A stretch of 64,000 nucleotides of DNA from Streptomyces sp. NBC_00271 (GCF_036178845.1 NZ_CP108070.1:496001-560000); one strand, 5' to 3'; counted from the stretch's first letter, positions 44,145-53,220 are shown. Program-made: numbers and translations. Notes: generated from the letters alone by a model not told the origin.

Positions 44145-44240
44145 CTATGCCACTGCCTGCAACTCCTCGTACTCGGGGACCCCCCCGCCGTCGTACTCCT
44201 CGAGGAGCGTGCGGGCGTCCCACTCGAGGACGTCGGTCAT
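44145..44240 (-). CDS. Possible 31-residue acidic small protein
   Basis: ATG at 44240, stop at 44147-44145; begins MTDVLEWDARTLLEEYDGGG and ends with an acidic, Tyr-containing tail (VPEYEELQAVA). The residue pattern looks protein-like and not shadow, and a GTG 15 bases upstream is an alternative start. The RBS is weak. It could be a small peptide or the tail of a lost gene. Confidence 0.3.
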   Translation of the reverse strand: MTDVLEWDARTLLEEYDGGGVPEYEELQAVA

Positions 44241-44393
44241 CTCAGCGGTCGTCACACGCGGTCCAACGAGCCACGGCGGGCTGTCCTGTGACAGTGCACG
44301 TTGAGCGCGTGCCAACGAAGTCTGAGCGGCTCTGGTCCAGCGCCTGCGCGCTGGCTCTCTCCAGTTGCCGTTGCGGTGTGCTCAGCGCTTTCT

Positions 44394-44423
44394 GGAAGAG
44401 CGGGTGGAACCGCCCGCTCTTCC
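44394..44423 (+). promoter_or_regulatory. 11-bp perfect hairpin directly abutting a Shine-Dalgarno
   Basis: GGAAGAGCGGG (44394-44404) and CCCGCTCTTCC (44413-44423) are perfect complements with an 8-base loop. The next bases are AGGAGGA and the ATG is at 44438. The hairpin could end upstream transcription or shape translation initiation. Confidence 0.6.
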
Positions 44424-44437
44424 AGGAGGAGCGCACC

Positions 44438-44731
44438 ATGGCGCAGCCGATAGGTCGGCCAACGATCAGCGCTGAACAGTTCAGCCGAGTGTGTGACGAG
44501 ATTGGGAGCACGGCGGCGCCCGAGAAGGACGCTCAGTCCATCCGGGACTGTGCTCTGCGCATCGTGCAGAGCCTGGGCCTGGCGCTCTCCACGGATGACC
44601 TGAGCAGGCTCCTCACCGTACTCATGGCCCCTAGCGTGGCCCCACCCCCAGAGAGCCCTCAGTACACCCGAGAGGCCATCCTGGACATGCCTGACGCGCA
44701 GCCAGGAGAAGATGAAGGCCCGGTCAGGTAG
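44438..44731 (+). CDS. Small hypothetical protein
   Basis: 97 residues from an ATG with a strong AGGAGGA RBS. It begins MAQPIGRPTISAEQFSRVCD and has a helical middle (SIRDCALRIVQSLGLALSTD, LSRLLTVLM), then a Pro/Glu/Asp-rich tail. No signal peptide or membrane segment. I do not recognise it. The excellent RBS and codon bias support expression. Confidence 0.6.
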   Translation: MAQPIGRPTISAEQFSRVCDEIGSTAAPEKDAQSIRDCALRIVQSLGLALSTDDLSRLLTVLMAPSVAPPPESPQYTREAILDMPDAQPGEDEGPVR

Positions 44732-45120
44732 ACCCGGCCGCCACGCCTGACTACACCCGCGGCTCGCCGGAGGGCGCCTGGCCCCCACTGCTCATTCTTC
44801 GGTGACACGGACTCGCGGCCGTCAAGATTCCCTACGTTCTTCCCTACCTTCTTCTTCGGGACCGGGCGAGCCCTTCGTATGGTTGGCCCACCCAGGGGCG
44901 TCGGGTGTGGCTTTCAAAGTTCTGCCGCTTGTGGCTTCCATCGATTGGCCGCCCGACGTCCCACGACGACTCGGCTGCCAATTAGGAATTGCGAATGATC
45001 GCTCCGTAGGGAATCGATGGCACGCGCTCAAGATCCGATCGCACAGGACACGGGCGCCGATGACAAGCCAGCGCATCGACTTGGCCACCAGAAAATCGAA
45101 CATGTGGCCTAATTGTTGGC

Positions 45121-45351
45121 ATGGAGCACGCACCCTTCCCCCCTGACCTGATCGAGCTCCAGGCGGAGTGGCAGCTCACGTATGCGGTGCTGGCCGTGCC
45201 GCACCCGGTGCACAACACCGCGCTGCGCCGCCGCCTGCAGACCCTGTCCGGCCGGCTGCTGTTTCACCCGTACTGGTCCGGCCCGGGACGGACGCCGGCG
45301 GCGCGCGTGGAGCTGCGCCGCCAAGCCCGCGCCGTGGGGTGGCGGCCGTGA
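45121..45351 (+). CDS. Small hypothetical protein coupled to a LexA-like gene
   Basis: 76 residues (EHAPFPPDLIELQAEWQLTY, then PHPVHNTALRRRLQTLSGRL). Short, basic at the end, no known domain. Such short genes ahead of regulatory genes are frequent in actinomycete phages and plasmids. The stop overlaps the next start (GTGA), a strong sign that both are real and translated together. Confidence 0.6.
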   Translation: MEHAPFPPDLIELQAEWQLTYAVLAVPHPVHNTALRRRLQTLSGRLLFHPYWSGPGRTPAARVELRRQARAVGWRP

Positions 45352-45572
45352 ACCGGCGCCCGGAGCACCTCACGGCACGGGAGGAGCAGATCCTGCGGTG
45401 CATACGGCGGTGGATCGAGGAACGCGGTGAGGGCCCGTCGGTCCGGCAGCTTGCCGACGACATCGGGCTCAGCGGCACGGCGTCGGTCGCCTACCACCTC
45501 GGCAATCTTGAAGAACGCGGCGCCCTGGTACGCGACGGGCGAGGCTGGCGCACCTGCCGCCTGGTGCGGTGA
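45348..45572 (+). CDS. LexA-type winged-helix DNA-binding protein without protease domain
   Basis: 74 residues from the GTG at 45348. The sequence LTAREEQILRCIRRWIEERG followed by PSVRQLADDIGLSGTASVAY and HLGNLEERGALVRD matches the N-terminal DNA-binding domain of LexA (T-x-RQ-x-x-IL-x-x-I, PS-x-R-E-I, S-x-S-x-V-x-x-HL). The C-terminal self-cleavage domain is absent. It could be a stand-alone repressor or competitor at SOS-like operators. It is coupled to the gene before it and converges on the ligase gene, a DNA-repair context. Confidence 0.72.
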   Translation: MNRRPEHLTAREEQILRCIRRWIEERGEGPSVRQLADDIGLSGTASVAYHLGNLEERGALVRDGRGWRTCRLVR

Positions 45573-45607
45573 CCGCGCACTCACGGACGAAGCCGCTGGC
45601 CTGCGGC

Positions 45608-46615
45608 TCAGGGAGCGCAGGGCAGGTTGTCGGCCGTGAGGTCGCCTCGGACGCGCAGCACGCGGGGGCGGTGCCGGAACCGCCCCAACTCGCGGGGGCC
45701 GGTCTGGTCGGCCTCGATCTCCACGACCACGTCGGGGATCACGGGCCGGTAGTGCACCGGATCGGCGCCGGGCAGTCCGCCCACGGTCCCGGGCAGCTCC
45801 GCCTCCGTGTCCCCGGCCGGCCGCAGCAGCGGGAGCAGCTCGTGGCGTACCGCCTGGCCGAGGGGGAGGCTCACTCCCACGGCCCGCATCTGGCCTCCGC
45901 GGTGCGGCAGGCCGAGGATGAGGCACTGCGTTGCGGGAGTACGGCCGCTCACCCCGAGGACCGCGGCCTCGCTGGTGTGCATCTGCCTCCACTTCAGCCA
46001 CCCCGAGCCGTGACCTGCGACGTAGGGCCGGTTGGGTTTCATCACGATGCCCTCCACGCCGCCCAGGGCGCCCGCCCAGGCCAGGGCCGTCGCGACGCTG
46101 CCGGTGACCGGGACCGGGCGGATCGCGGGCGGTCCGCCCTCCAGCAGGTCCAGCAGCCGCCTGCGGCGCTCCGCGTACGGCTTCGGCCGCCAGTCCGTGT
46201 CACCGACGGCCAGGACATCGAAGGCGGCCAGGTGGACCGTGAAGCCCTCGCCCGGCCGGGGGCCGCGCCCGGAGCGGGACTGCAGCTTCCCGAACGCCAG
46301 CTCCCCGCTGTCGAGGACCGCCACCAGCTCGCCGTCCAGCACGCAGTCCGGCAGCGCACGTGACGCCTGGGCGATGTCCGCGAACGCGGCGCTCAAGTCG
46401 GTACCGTGCCTGCTCCACAGCCGGCCCGCGCTTGCCCTGACCTGGCAGCGCCATCCGTCGAACTTCGGCTCGAGAGCAGCAATACCGGGGCCGCCACGGA
46501 CTTGATCGACGGATCGGCACAGAGCCAGGGACACGGGAAGATCGAAAGGCGGCACGCCCCATCGGTACCCGCCGCGCGCCCGTTGCCGGGGCAGGCGGCC
46601 AGGTTTCACCTGCAT
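45608..46615 (-). CDS. ATP-dependent DNA ligase (LigC/LigD ligase-domain type)
   Basis: Up to 335 residues; a GTG at 46555 (reading VPPFDLPVSLALCRSVDQV) may be the real start. Motif I is intact (LEPKFDGWRCQVR, catalytic Lys), followed by LDGELVAV (motif III), HLAAFDVLAVG, GVEGIVMKPNRPY (motif IV) and WLKWRQMHTSEA (motif V). A short OB-fold region ends the protein. Enzymes of this type seal nicks in NHEJ or repair. No Ku or polymerase gene is adjacent. It contrasts with the dead ligase fragment at 40.4-40.9 kb. Confidence 0.85.
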   Translation of the reverse strand: MQVKPGRLPRQRARGGYRWGVPPFDLPVSLALCRSVDQVRGGPGIAALEPKFDGWRCQVRASAGRLWSRHGTDLSAAFADIAQASRALPDCVLDGELVAVLDSGELAFGKLQSRSGRGPRPGEGFTVHLAAFDVLAVGDTDWRPKPYAERRRRLLDLLEGGPPAIRPVPVTGSVATALAWAGALGGVEGIVMKPNRPYVAGHGSGWLKWRQMHTSEAAVLGVSGRTPATQCLILGLPHRGGQMRAVGVSLPLGQAVRHELLPLLRPAGDTEAELPGTVGGLPGADPVHYRPVIPDVVVEIEADQTGPRELGRFRHRPRVLRVRGDLTADNLPCAP

Positions 46616-46760
46616 ACCCCGTCACAACGGCAGCCGGTGCCGAGCCGCTACATCAGCAGGGATCAGGTGGTCGGCAACGCTCAGACCCGGGCAGCCGGCG
46701 GACAGGACTGCTCACTTCCTGCATCCTGCTGGTGCAGGCCGTCCCTTGGGCGCCTCGTCC

Positions 46761-47234
46761 TCAAGTCAAAACGATGGGCTGTTCGGGCGTGCAGCCTTCA
46801 GCGACAGCAGCAACCAGGTCGGCGAGTCCCAGCGGGTACACCGCTTCGGTGGTGGAACGGAGTTGGTCCCGGGTCCACCACCGGTACTCCCGAATGTTGT
46901 CGGGCTGCGTGGCACGGGCCGGGTCGACGTCGGCTGGGTCGACGTAAGCGAGGAAGTACCCCTCGATCTGGCGGACTTCACGCCCGCCGACCAGGTGGTC
47001 CTTGCTGCGCTCCGCGAGCTGCACGCCCAGTTCGACCGTCTTCTCATCGATGCCGAGTTCCTCGTGCAGCTCGCGGCGCGTCGCGGCGCGTGGGTGTTCA
47101 CCCTCCTCGAGGGAGCCGCCAGGCGTGGCCCAGAAGCCGCCGTTCTCGTCATAGCGGAGGAGGAGAACGCGCAGGTCGGCGTCGAGGACGACGGCGCGGG
47201 CGGCTTCCCTCAAGGGCCGGGTGGAGGTCGTCAT
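46761..47234 (-). CDS. Nudix hydrolase
   Basis: 157 residues from the ATG at 47234. The Nudix box is complete: GGSLEEGEHPRAATRRELHE followed by ELG, matching G-x5-E-x7-RE-U-x-EE-x-GU. The N-terminal beta-strand AARAVVLDADLRVLLLRYD is typical. The enzyme should hydrolyse a nucleoside diphosphate derivative or act on a damaged nucleotide; the substrate is not readable. The frame is continuous with an upstream carbamoyltransferase remnant, so a fused product from an earlier start is possible. Confidence 0.85.
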   Translation of the reverse strand: MTTSTRPLREAARAVVLDADLRVLLLRYDENGGFWATPGGSLEEGEHPRAATRRELHEELGIDEKTVELGVQLAERSKDHLVGGREVRQIEGYFLAYVDPADVDPARATQPDNIREYRWWTRDQLRSTTEAVYPLGLADLVAAVAEGCTPEQPIVLT

Positions 47235-47615
47235 CCCGTTCAGTGTTGCAGGCCTGGGTGGCCCGATGCACGCCGCGTCCAGGTCGCAGGCCTGGACCGT
47301 GGCGAGGGTATGGGCGGGTGTTTGGACGAGGGGCTCGCGGTTGGTATAGCTGGTGTTCAGGACGAGAGGGAGGCCGGTGAACTGGTGGAAGTGCTCGATC
47401 AGTACTCCGTAGGCGGGTGCGGTGGCGGGGTCGACGGTCTGGACACGGGCGGTGCCGTCGACGTGCAGGACTCCGGCGATCTTGTCGACGTAGTCGGGTC
47501 CGATGGGCCGGGCCGACAGCATGAAAGGGCTGGGCACGTTGAGGTCGAACCAGGTGGAAGCGCGGTCGGTGAGGACAGCCGCTACCAGTTGAACCAGGGC
47601 GTGTTCCGAATGTGC
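47235..47615 (-). pseudogene. C-terminal remnant of a NodU-type carbamoyltransferase
   Basis: The same frame as the Nudix gene, directly upstream, reads WFDLNVPSPFMLSARPIGPD, then HVDGTARVQTVDPATAPAYG and TGLPLVLNTSYTNREPLVQT. This is the conserved ending of O-carbamoyltransferases (SPFM, HVDGTARVQTV, NTS-x-N-x-R-x-EP). About 450 N-terminal residues are missing and no start precedes it. The join to the Nudix ORF has no stop, so a gene rearrangement removed the front. Confidence 0.75.
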
Positions 47616-47723
47616 TGATCACAGCCACTCGTTGCTGGCCGTCTCCGAGAACCCTCGCCCGTAGCGGACGGCAAGCTTCGTACCGCCATCAAGAGACAAA
47701 GTGAGTATTCATATAGTCACGGC

Positions 47724-47996
47724 ATGAGCAGAACAGTCATGTGGCTTCTGGCATGCGTCGGGGCCAGCGCGATCCTGTGGTTGCTGACCAGCGCGCCGGA
47801 CATCAGCTCGGCTTACCCTCGCTCCAAGTGCCACTCCGTCCTCGGCACCGAATGGACCCCTGCATACGGGTCGATGGAGGAAGGAGTGGAGGCGACGTGT
47901 GCCTCCTTCCAGTCGCGCCGCCTGGGCTGGGCGGTGCTGGTGTCGGTGCCGACGGTAGCGCTCGCGTCTGCAGGGATGCGTAGCCGAAGCGCGTGA
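47724..47996 (+). CDS. Small membrane protein
   Basis: 90 residues with a hydrophobic helix at each end (VMWLLACVGASAILWLLTSA and RLGWAVLVSVPTVALASAGM) and a polar middle with two Cys. Both termini are probably cytoplasmic. No family recognised. It is isolated, and its RBS is weak. Confidence 0.5.
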   Translation: MSRTVMWLLACVGASAILWLLTSAPDISSAYPRSKCHSVLGTEWTPAYGSMEEGVEATCASFQSRRLGWAVLVSVPTVALASAGMRSRSA

Positions 47997-48187
47997 CGTT
48001 GCCCCGCCCGAAGTCTCCGGGCAGGACTCAGCCAGCGCGTAACGTGACAACGTCGGCCTGACGGGACCCGCTGAACGCCTCGGCCCGTGGAGGCGGCGGT
48101 CTACGACCGCCCGACGATTCTGAAGCGCCATGTCCCTGAGCACCCCCGCCGACGCGCCACGCCGCCCGGGACCGCCGGAGCGGCGAA

Positions 48188-48223
48188 CGGTCCGTCCGTG
48201 GTCGTGCGACCACGAACGGACCG
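48188..48223 (-). terminator. Terminator of the large subtilase gene
   Basis: CGGTCCGT-C-CGTGGTCG (48188-48204) and its near-complete complement to 48223 form a stem of about 17 pairs with one mismatch and a two-base loop, 33 bases past the subtilase stop. Confidence 0.7.
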
Positions 48224-48255
48224 ACCTTCACTTGCGCGCGATCCGCGGCTGTGCG

Positions 48256-51200
48256 TCAGCGCAGGCCGAACGCCCGAATCACCGTCTGGTGCACCGCGTT
48301 GCCCGCCGAGTCCTCGGCGCTCGCCCTGAGCGACACATACGACGCCTTCTTCGGCGCGTCCAGGCGGTACCGCCCGTCGTGATCACAGGTGGCCCTGTGC
48401 CACGTCGTGCCGTCGTCGTAGGACAGCTCCAGGGTGACCGCGCCGACCCGGCCGGCGCCGACGGCACCCGGCAGCTGGGCGGCGGTGGCGGACAGGGTGT
48501 CGTGCCGTCCGGCCCGCCCGGCCGGGTCGGTGCCGACCTCGTAGTCGATCTGCACCAGCGGCAGCACCGCGTCGGAGCCGTCCGCCGTCGCCTTCGAGGT
48601 GAAGTCCCACTCGGTGCGCGTGCTGGAGGAGTACGGGGTGAACGTCACGTCGCGCGTGCCGGTGACGATCAGCCGGTACGGCAGCTTGCCGCCGCCGGGT
48701 GCGTCGCCCGAGACGTTCGTGAAGGTTCCCGTGCCCAACTCCGTGGTGCCCTGGTAGAGGGTCTGCCGCTGCTGTGCCGCGCCGTCGATCTGGTTCATGC
48801 CGACGTGGTTGCGGCTGCCCCAGGCGGGGGTGTCGATGTACAAGTGGTCACCCGTGCGCGTGGGCAGACTGTAGACGTCGTTCAGGTAGGGCCGTTCGAT
48901 CGGCTTGAACCACTCCTCGGACTGCGTGCTGCCCGCCCGGTAGGAAGTCTTGGCCCCGGCTTCGAAGACCATGCCGTCCGCATACGCGCTCTGGCTCCAG
49001 CTGTTGAAGCCCCCGGTGGAGACCCAGTCGGTGCGCTTCCCCCGCACCGGCTCCGGCATCATCTGGCCGATGGCCCAGTTGTTGTACGTGGGCCAGTCGA
49101 ACCGGAACTCGCCGCCAGTGCTTCCCGGGGCCGGGCTGTCGAAGGTCTCGTCGACCCGGGCGAGGTTCTTGGAACTGCCCTGCACCACCATGCGGGCGGG
49201 GATCTCGTTGTGCCAGGTCTGGTCGAGGTCGTAAACGTACGGGCTCACGGGCGCGGAGCCGACCGTGACCGAAGCGCCTCGGACCTGGGCCTGCCGGACG
49301 AGCTTCTCGCCCTCGTCGGTGCTGAGCAGGCCCACGTCGAGCGGGATGGGCGATGAACTGAACGGGGCGTTGTAGGCGCGGAAGCCGCGGCCGTCCACGT
49401 TGTTCACGACCAGCATGAGCTTTGCGCCCGCGGCCATCGCGGCGGCCGCCTGGGCCCGGTCGGACACGTCGTCGTTACGGCGTACCACCACGGCCTTGCC
49501 GCGCACGTCGAGGCCGACGTAGTCGGTGCTCGCGCCCTGACCGGCGAAGACCAGCGGGAGCTTGACGCTGCCCTCGGGCAGGGGGGTGACGCCGTCCTGG
49601 CGCAGCACGTCGGTGAAGTCGGTCGTCCGGGCGGCGACGGACAGTGCGGGCTGCTCCTTGCGCCACCGGGCCGCCAGGTAGAAGTCGCCGTGGGTGACCT
49701 TGTGGGTGGTCGGCTGAGCCCACAGGCTGTCGTAGTTGGTCTGGGTCTCCATGTAGTCCCGCCAGATCTGGCCGCCCATCAGGCGGGTGTAGTCCAGTCG
49801 CTGGTAGGTCGTGGCGGTCCGCTGAGGGGTCGTCATGTCGATCCGGTCGATCTTGGACGCGTCGAGCGTGACGGTGGTGTCGCGGTCCATTCGGACGTCC
49901 GGGTCGCCCAGCAGCGCCATGCCCCACGAGTGGGGACCGTGGACGCCCTGCACCGTCTTGAAGGACAGCACCGAGTACACGTCGTCGGGCAGGTACATCT
50001 GCGCCGTACCGGAGTCGTCGATGATGAGGAATTCCGGGGAGTCGTCACCGGACCTGAGCAGTTCGACCACGCCGGACATGGGACGTCCCTGGGCGTCCTT
50101 GAACTCCATGGTCAGCTTGTGCTCGACGTCCCCGAGGGAGACGGCGGTGTGCGCCGCGACCTGGCCGGCCGCGGTCTTCGCGACGACCTGGCCGGTGTAC
50201 CGGCCGCCGGTGGTGACGCCCGAACCGTCGATCGTCACGGTGACACCGGCGCTGCCGTGCGCGGGCACGGCCACCTGGGAGGCGGAGAGCCGGAACACCC
50301 CGGCGGGGGCGTGTGCCGCCTCGACGCTCAGCGCGAGGGTCACGGGCGTGTCCGTGGTGTTGGTGTAGGTCACCGGGCGCCGCACGCCGTCGGCGGGATT
50401 CTGCGGAACCTGCGCGGCGTACGCGGTCGCCGTGGCGAAGACTCCGGCCTGCGAGGCCGCGGCGACGTCCAGGCGGCCGCTGCCTGCCTGGAAGGCGTCG
50501 TACTGCGGGGTCTGCCGGGAACTGCTGGTCAGCAGATCCTTCAGCTGGCTTCCGGTGAGGTCCGGATGAGCGGCGGCCATCAGCGCGGCCGCGCCCGTCA
50601 CGTGGGGCGTGGCCATGGAGGTGCCGCTCATGGTCTGGTAAGCGCCCCCGCCGTTGCCGTCGAACTGGGAGTTGGCCGCGAGGATGTCGACGCCGGGGGC
50701 GGTAATCTCCGGTTTCAGCGCGCCGTCCACGCGGGGACCCTGGCTGGAGAACTCGGCCAGGGAGTCGTCGGAGTCGACGGCACCCACGGTCAGCGCGTCG
50801 CTCGCCGCGCCTGGTGCGCCGATGGTGCCGGGTGCCCCCGCGTTGCCGGCGGCGACGACGAACAGCGCGCCGGTCTCGGCGCTGAGCCTGTCGACGGCCT
50901 GGCTGAGGGGGTCGCTCCCGTCGGACGCCTGACCGTCACCGAGGCTCATGTTGATGACCTTGGCGTGCTGGTCGACCGCGGCCCATTCCATGCCGGCCAG
51001 GACCCAGGAGGTCTGACCGGACCCGGTGTCGTCCAGCACCTTGCCGATGTCGAGGCGGGCGCCGGGGGCGACACCCTTCTCCCTGCCGTCGGAGGCCGCG
51101 CCGCTACCGGCGATGATGGACGCGACATGCGTGCCGTGACCGACGTGGTCGTCCGTGTTCTCGTCCGGTACGAAGCTCTGCCGGCCCGCGATGCGGTCCG

Positions 51201-52005
51201 CGAGGTCGGGGTGTCCCGCGTCGACGCCGGTGTCGAGGACAGCCACGTCCACGCCCTGTCCGGTGTTGCCGTCCGCCCAGACCTGGGGGGCACCGATCTG
51301 CGCCGTGCTGTCGGCGAGGTCGGCATGGACTAGGCCGTCCAGCCAGATGTGCGCGATCCTGTCGGCGAAGGCCGGTGCGGCGGACTGCTTGCGGGCTCCG
51401 TCGGTCGTCGCCGTCCCGGCCACGGACTTCCAGAAGTCCGCGGCGTGCGAGCGGTCCGCGGTGAGGGCGGCGCCGTTGATGCCGTCGAGGGTACGGACCC
51501 GGGTCGCCCCGTCGGGCAGAGCGGCGGCCTCGCGGCGCGTGTCGGCGGAGTGCGTGTACGAGACGATGAGCGGCAGCCGGTCACGGTGCGCGTCGTCGTA
51601 CCTGTCGGCGATCATGGCCGTGATGTTGAACAGCTGCCGGTCCAGGATGCCCTTGGCCACGAAGGGCAGCACGGACCGGGGGAACACGTAGAGGTCGTCG
51701 CCGGACGTCAGGATGTGGGTCTCCACCGGGCGCCCGTCGGCACCGCGGACGCTGACGATCCCTCCGGTCCCGTTGTCGGTGCCGGGACTCCGCCGGGTGG
51801 TGACCACGTCACCGGTGATCAGCGTGACGGAGTGGGCGCCGGCGGGCACCCGGTCGGACGTGGATGCAGTGGACGGGGAGCCGACGGCGTCGGAACGGGC
51901 TGCTGAGGACGCAACGGCCAGCGCGTCGTAGGGGCCGGCCAGCGCGAGTACCAGAGCGCCGGCGGCAACCGGCACACTCCAGCGTCTGCGGTGGTGTGCT
52001 TTCAC
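48256..52005 (-). CDS. Large secreted S8 (subtilisin-like) serine peptidase
   Basis: 1249 residues from a GTG at 52005 with GGGAGAGA upstream. Signal peptide: HHRRRWSVPVAAGALVLALA then AGPYDALA. An inhibitor-I9-like propeptide region follows (about 50-215). The catalytic domain has an intact triad: Asp in VAVLDTGVDAGHPDL, His in GHGTHVASIIAG, Ser in SGTSMATPHVTGAAAL. A PA-like insertion and Fn3- or jelly-roll-like domains make up the C-terminal 700 residues. Such enzymes are exported extracellular proteases. The terminator lies just downstream, and a divergent regulator sits 246 bases upstream. Confidence 0.92.
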   Translation of the reverse strand: MKAHHRRRWSVPVAAGALVLALAGPYDALAVASSAARSDAVGSPSTASTSDRVPAGAHSVTLITGDVVTTRRSPGTDNGTGGIVSVRGADGRPVETHILTSGDDLYVFPRSVLPFVAKGILDRQLFNITAMIADRYDDAHRDRLPLIVSYTHSADTRREAAALPDGATRVRTLDGINGAALTADRSHAADFWKSVAGTATTDGARKQSAAPAFADRIAHIWLDGLVHADLADSTAQIGAPQVWADGNTGQGVDVAVLDTGVDAGHPDLADRIAGRQSFVPDENTDDHVGHGTHVASIIAGSGAASDGREKGVAPGARLDIGKVLDDTGSGQTSWVLAGMEWAAVDQHAKVINMSLGDGQASDGSDPLSQAVDRLSAETGALFVVAAGNAGAPGTIGAPGAASDALTVGAVDSDDSLAEFSSQGPRVDGALKPEITAPGVDILAANSQFDGNGGGAYQTMSGTSMATPHVTGAAALMAAAHPDLTGSQLKDLLTSSSRQTPQYDAFQAGSGRLDVAAASQAGVFATATAYAAQVPQNPADGVRRPVTYTNTTDTPVTLALSVEAAHAPAGVFRLSASQVAVPAHGSAGVTVTIDGSGVTTGGRYTGQVVAKTAAGQVAAHTAVSLGDVEHKLTMEFKDAQGRPMSGVVELLRSGDDSPEFLIIDDSGTAQMYLPDDVYSVLSFKTVQGVHGPHSWGMALLGDPDVRMDRDTTVTLDASKIDRIDMTTPQRTATTYQRLDYTRLMGGQIWRDYMETQTNYDSLWAQPTTHKVTHGDFYLAARWRKEQPALSVAARTTDFTDVLRQDGVTPLPEGSVKLPLVFAGQGASTDYVGLDVRGKAVVVRRNDDVSDRAQAAAAMAAGAKLMLVVNNVDGRGFRAYNAPFSSSPIPLDVGLLSTDEGEKLVRQAQVRGASVTVGSAPVSPYVYDLDQTWHNEIPARMVVQGSSKNLARVDETFDSPAPGSTGGEFRFDWPTYNNWAIGQMMPEPVRGKRTDWVSTGGFNSWSQSAYADGMVFEAGAKTSYRAGSTQSEEWFKPIERPYLNDVYSLPTRTGDHLYIDTPAWGSRNHVGMNQIDGAAQQRQTLYQGTTELGTGTFTNVSGDAPGGGKLPYRLIVTGTRDVTFTPYSSSTRTEWDFTSKATADGSDAVLPLVQIDYEVGTDPAGRAGRHDTLSATAAQLPGAVGAGRVGAVTLELSYDDGTTWHRATCDHDGRYRLDAPKKASYVSLRASAEDSAGNAVHQTVIRAFGLR

Positions 52006-52251
52006 AAGGTCTCTCCCGGCTCTGCAGTCGGGCAGAGCACGGTCGTCCTCTGCCGTTCAAGTGGCGCCGCCTGACCGGTCGTAGGCACCGAGGGTGCTCC
52101 GAGCCCTTCCACAGGTGACGTGAACGTTCAGAGTGAAAGCTTGTGAACGACGAATGTCTAGATCAAACTCGTGTCGCACATCGCCAGTTGGCGATTTGCG
52201 TCACGACCGTCCCGACTGCTCGCCGGGCGGTGATCACTGGGAGGGCGGCCG

Positions 52252-53220
52252 GTGCTGAGCACCCTGGGGATCAGCGAGTTCGACGAACGGGTCTACCGCG
52301 CCTATCTGACCAAGTCCGACCGCACGACCGCGGAGATCGCCGAGACCCTTGGCACCACGCCCAGCCGGATCAGGCGCACCGTCTCCCGGTTGGTGGAACT
52401 GGGCATGCTGAGAAAGGAAGGACACGGCCAGTACCGGCCGGTCAGCCCGCACACCGCGCTGAGGGCACTGCTGGCCAGACGCCGAGCCGAGACCGAGGCG
52501 GCGTTCACCGCGGTGTGGGGCACCGTCGACGACCTGGCGGACGAATACCGCGCCCGTCGGCTGCAGGAAGATCCGACCGGACTGGTGGAAGTGATCACCG
52601 GCGAGACGGAGATCACGCTGCGCGTCGCCGAACTGATGCAGTCGGTCCGCACCCATTTCTGGGTTCTCGATCGACCCCCCTATCTGGGCCCCTACAGCAC
52701 CGAGTTGGAGGAGGCCCTGACGATGGACCTGCTGGGCCGTGGCGTCGACATACGGTCGGTCTACACCCCGGAGGCACTGGCGCTGCCGGCCCGTTTCGAG
52801 CTGATCACCCACCTCGCCCGGATCGGCGAGCAGGCCCGCATCCTGCCGGCCCTGCCGTTCAGACTGCGCATCATGGACCGACGCGTCGCGCTGGTCGCGC
52901 TGGTCCCGGGCCGCTACGACAGGATCGCCGTCGTCCACCAGTCGGGCCTGCTCGACGCACTCCTCGAGTTGTTCGACTCCTACTGGCAGCGTGCGCAGTC
53001 CCTCGTCGCGACCGATCCGGCGACGCCCGACGGGCCGAGCGCGCAGGACCTCCTGCTGCTGAAGATGATGCAGGCGGGATACAAGGACCAGGCAATCGCC
53101 CGGCAGTTGGGGACGAGCGCGCGCACCGTGACCCGCCGGATCGCGGCGATCGCGTCCGGGCTCGGCCTCGACACCCGCTTTCAGATGGGAGTCGAGGCCG
53201 CCAAGAGGGGCTGGATCTGA
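52252..53220 (+). CDS. TrmB-like N-terminal HTH plus LuxR-type C-terminal HTH regulator
   Basis: 322 residues from a GTG with GGGAGGG upstream. N-terminal winged helix of the TrmB type (GISEFDERVYRAYLTKSDRT, then TPSRIRRTVSRLVELGMLRK). The middle is a PLD-like or ligand-sensing region (HFWVLDRPPYLGPYSTELEE, then IRSVYTPEAL). The C-terminal LuxR-type HTH reads DLLLLKMMQAGYKDQAIARQ followed by RTVTRRIAAI. Two DNA-binding domains with this layout are common in Streptomyces regulators next to secreted-enzyme genes. It is divergent from the large subtilase gene and may control it. Confidence 0.85.
   Translation: MLSTLGISEFDERVYRAYLTKSDRTTAEIAETLGTTPSRIRRTVSRLVELGMLRKEGHGQYRPVSPHTALRALLARRRAETEAAFTAVWGTVDDLADEYRARRLQEDPTGLVEVITGETEITLRVAELMQSVRTHFWVLDRPPYLGPYSTELEEALTMDLLGRGVDIRSVYTPEALALPARFELITHLARIGEQARILPALPFRLRIMDRRVALVALVPGRYDRIAVVHQSGLLDALLELFDSYWQRAQSLVATDPATPDGPSAQDLLLLKMMQAGYKDQAIARQLGTSARTVTRRIAAIASGLGLDTRFQMGVEAAKRGWI

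Noticed and set aside
48130..51333. Long plus-strand ORFs opposite the large subtilase
   Set aside because: They mirror a high-GC coding gene with an intact triad and signal peptide on the minus strand.
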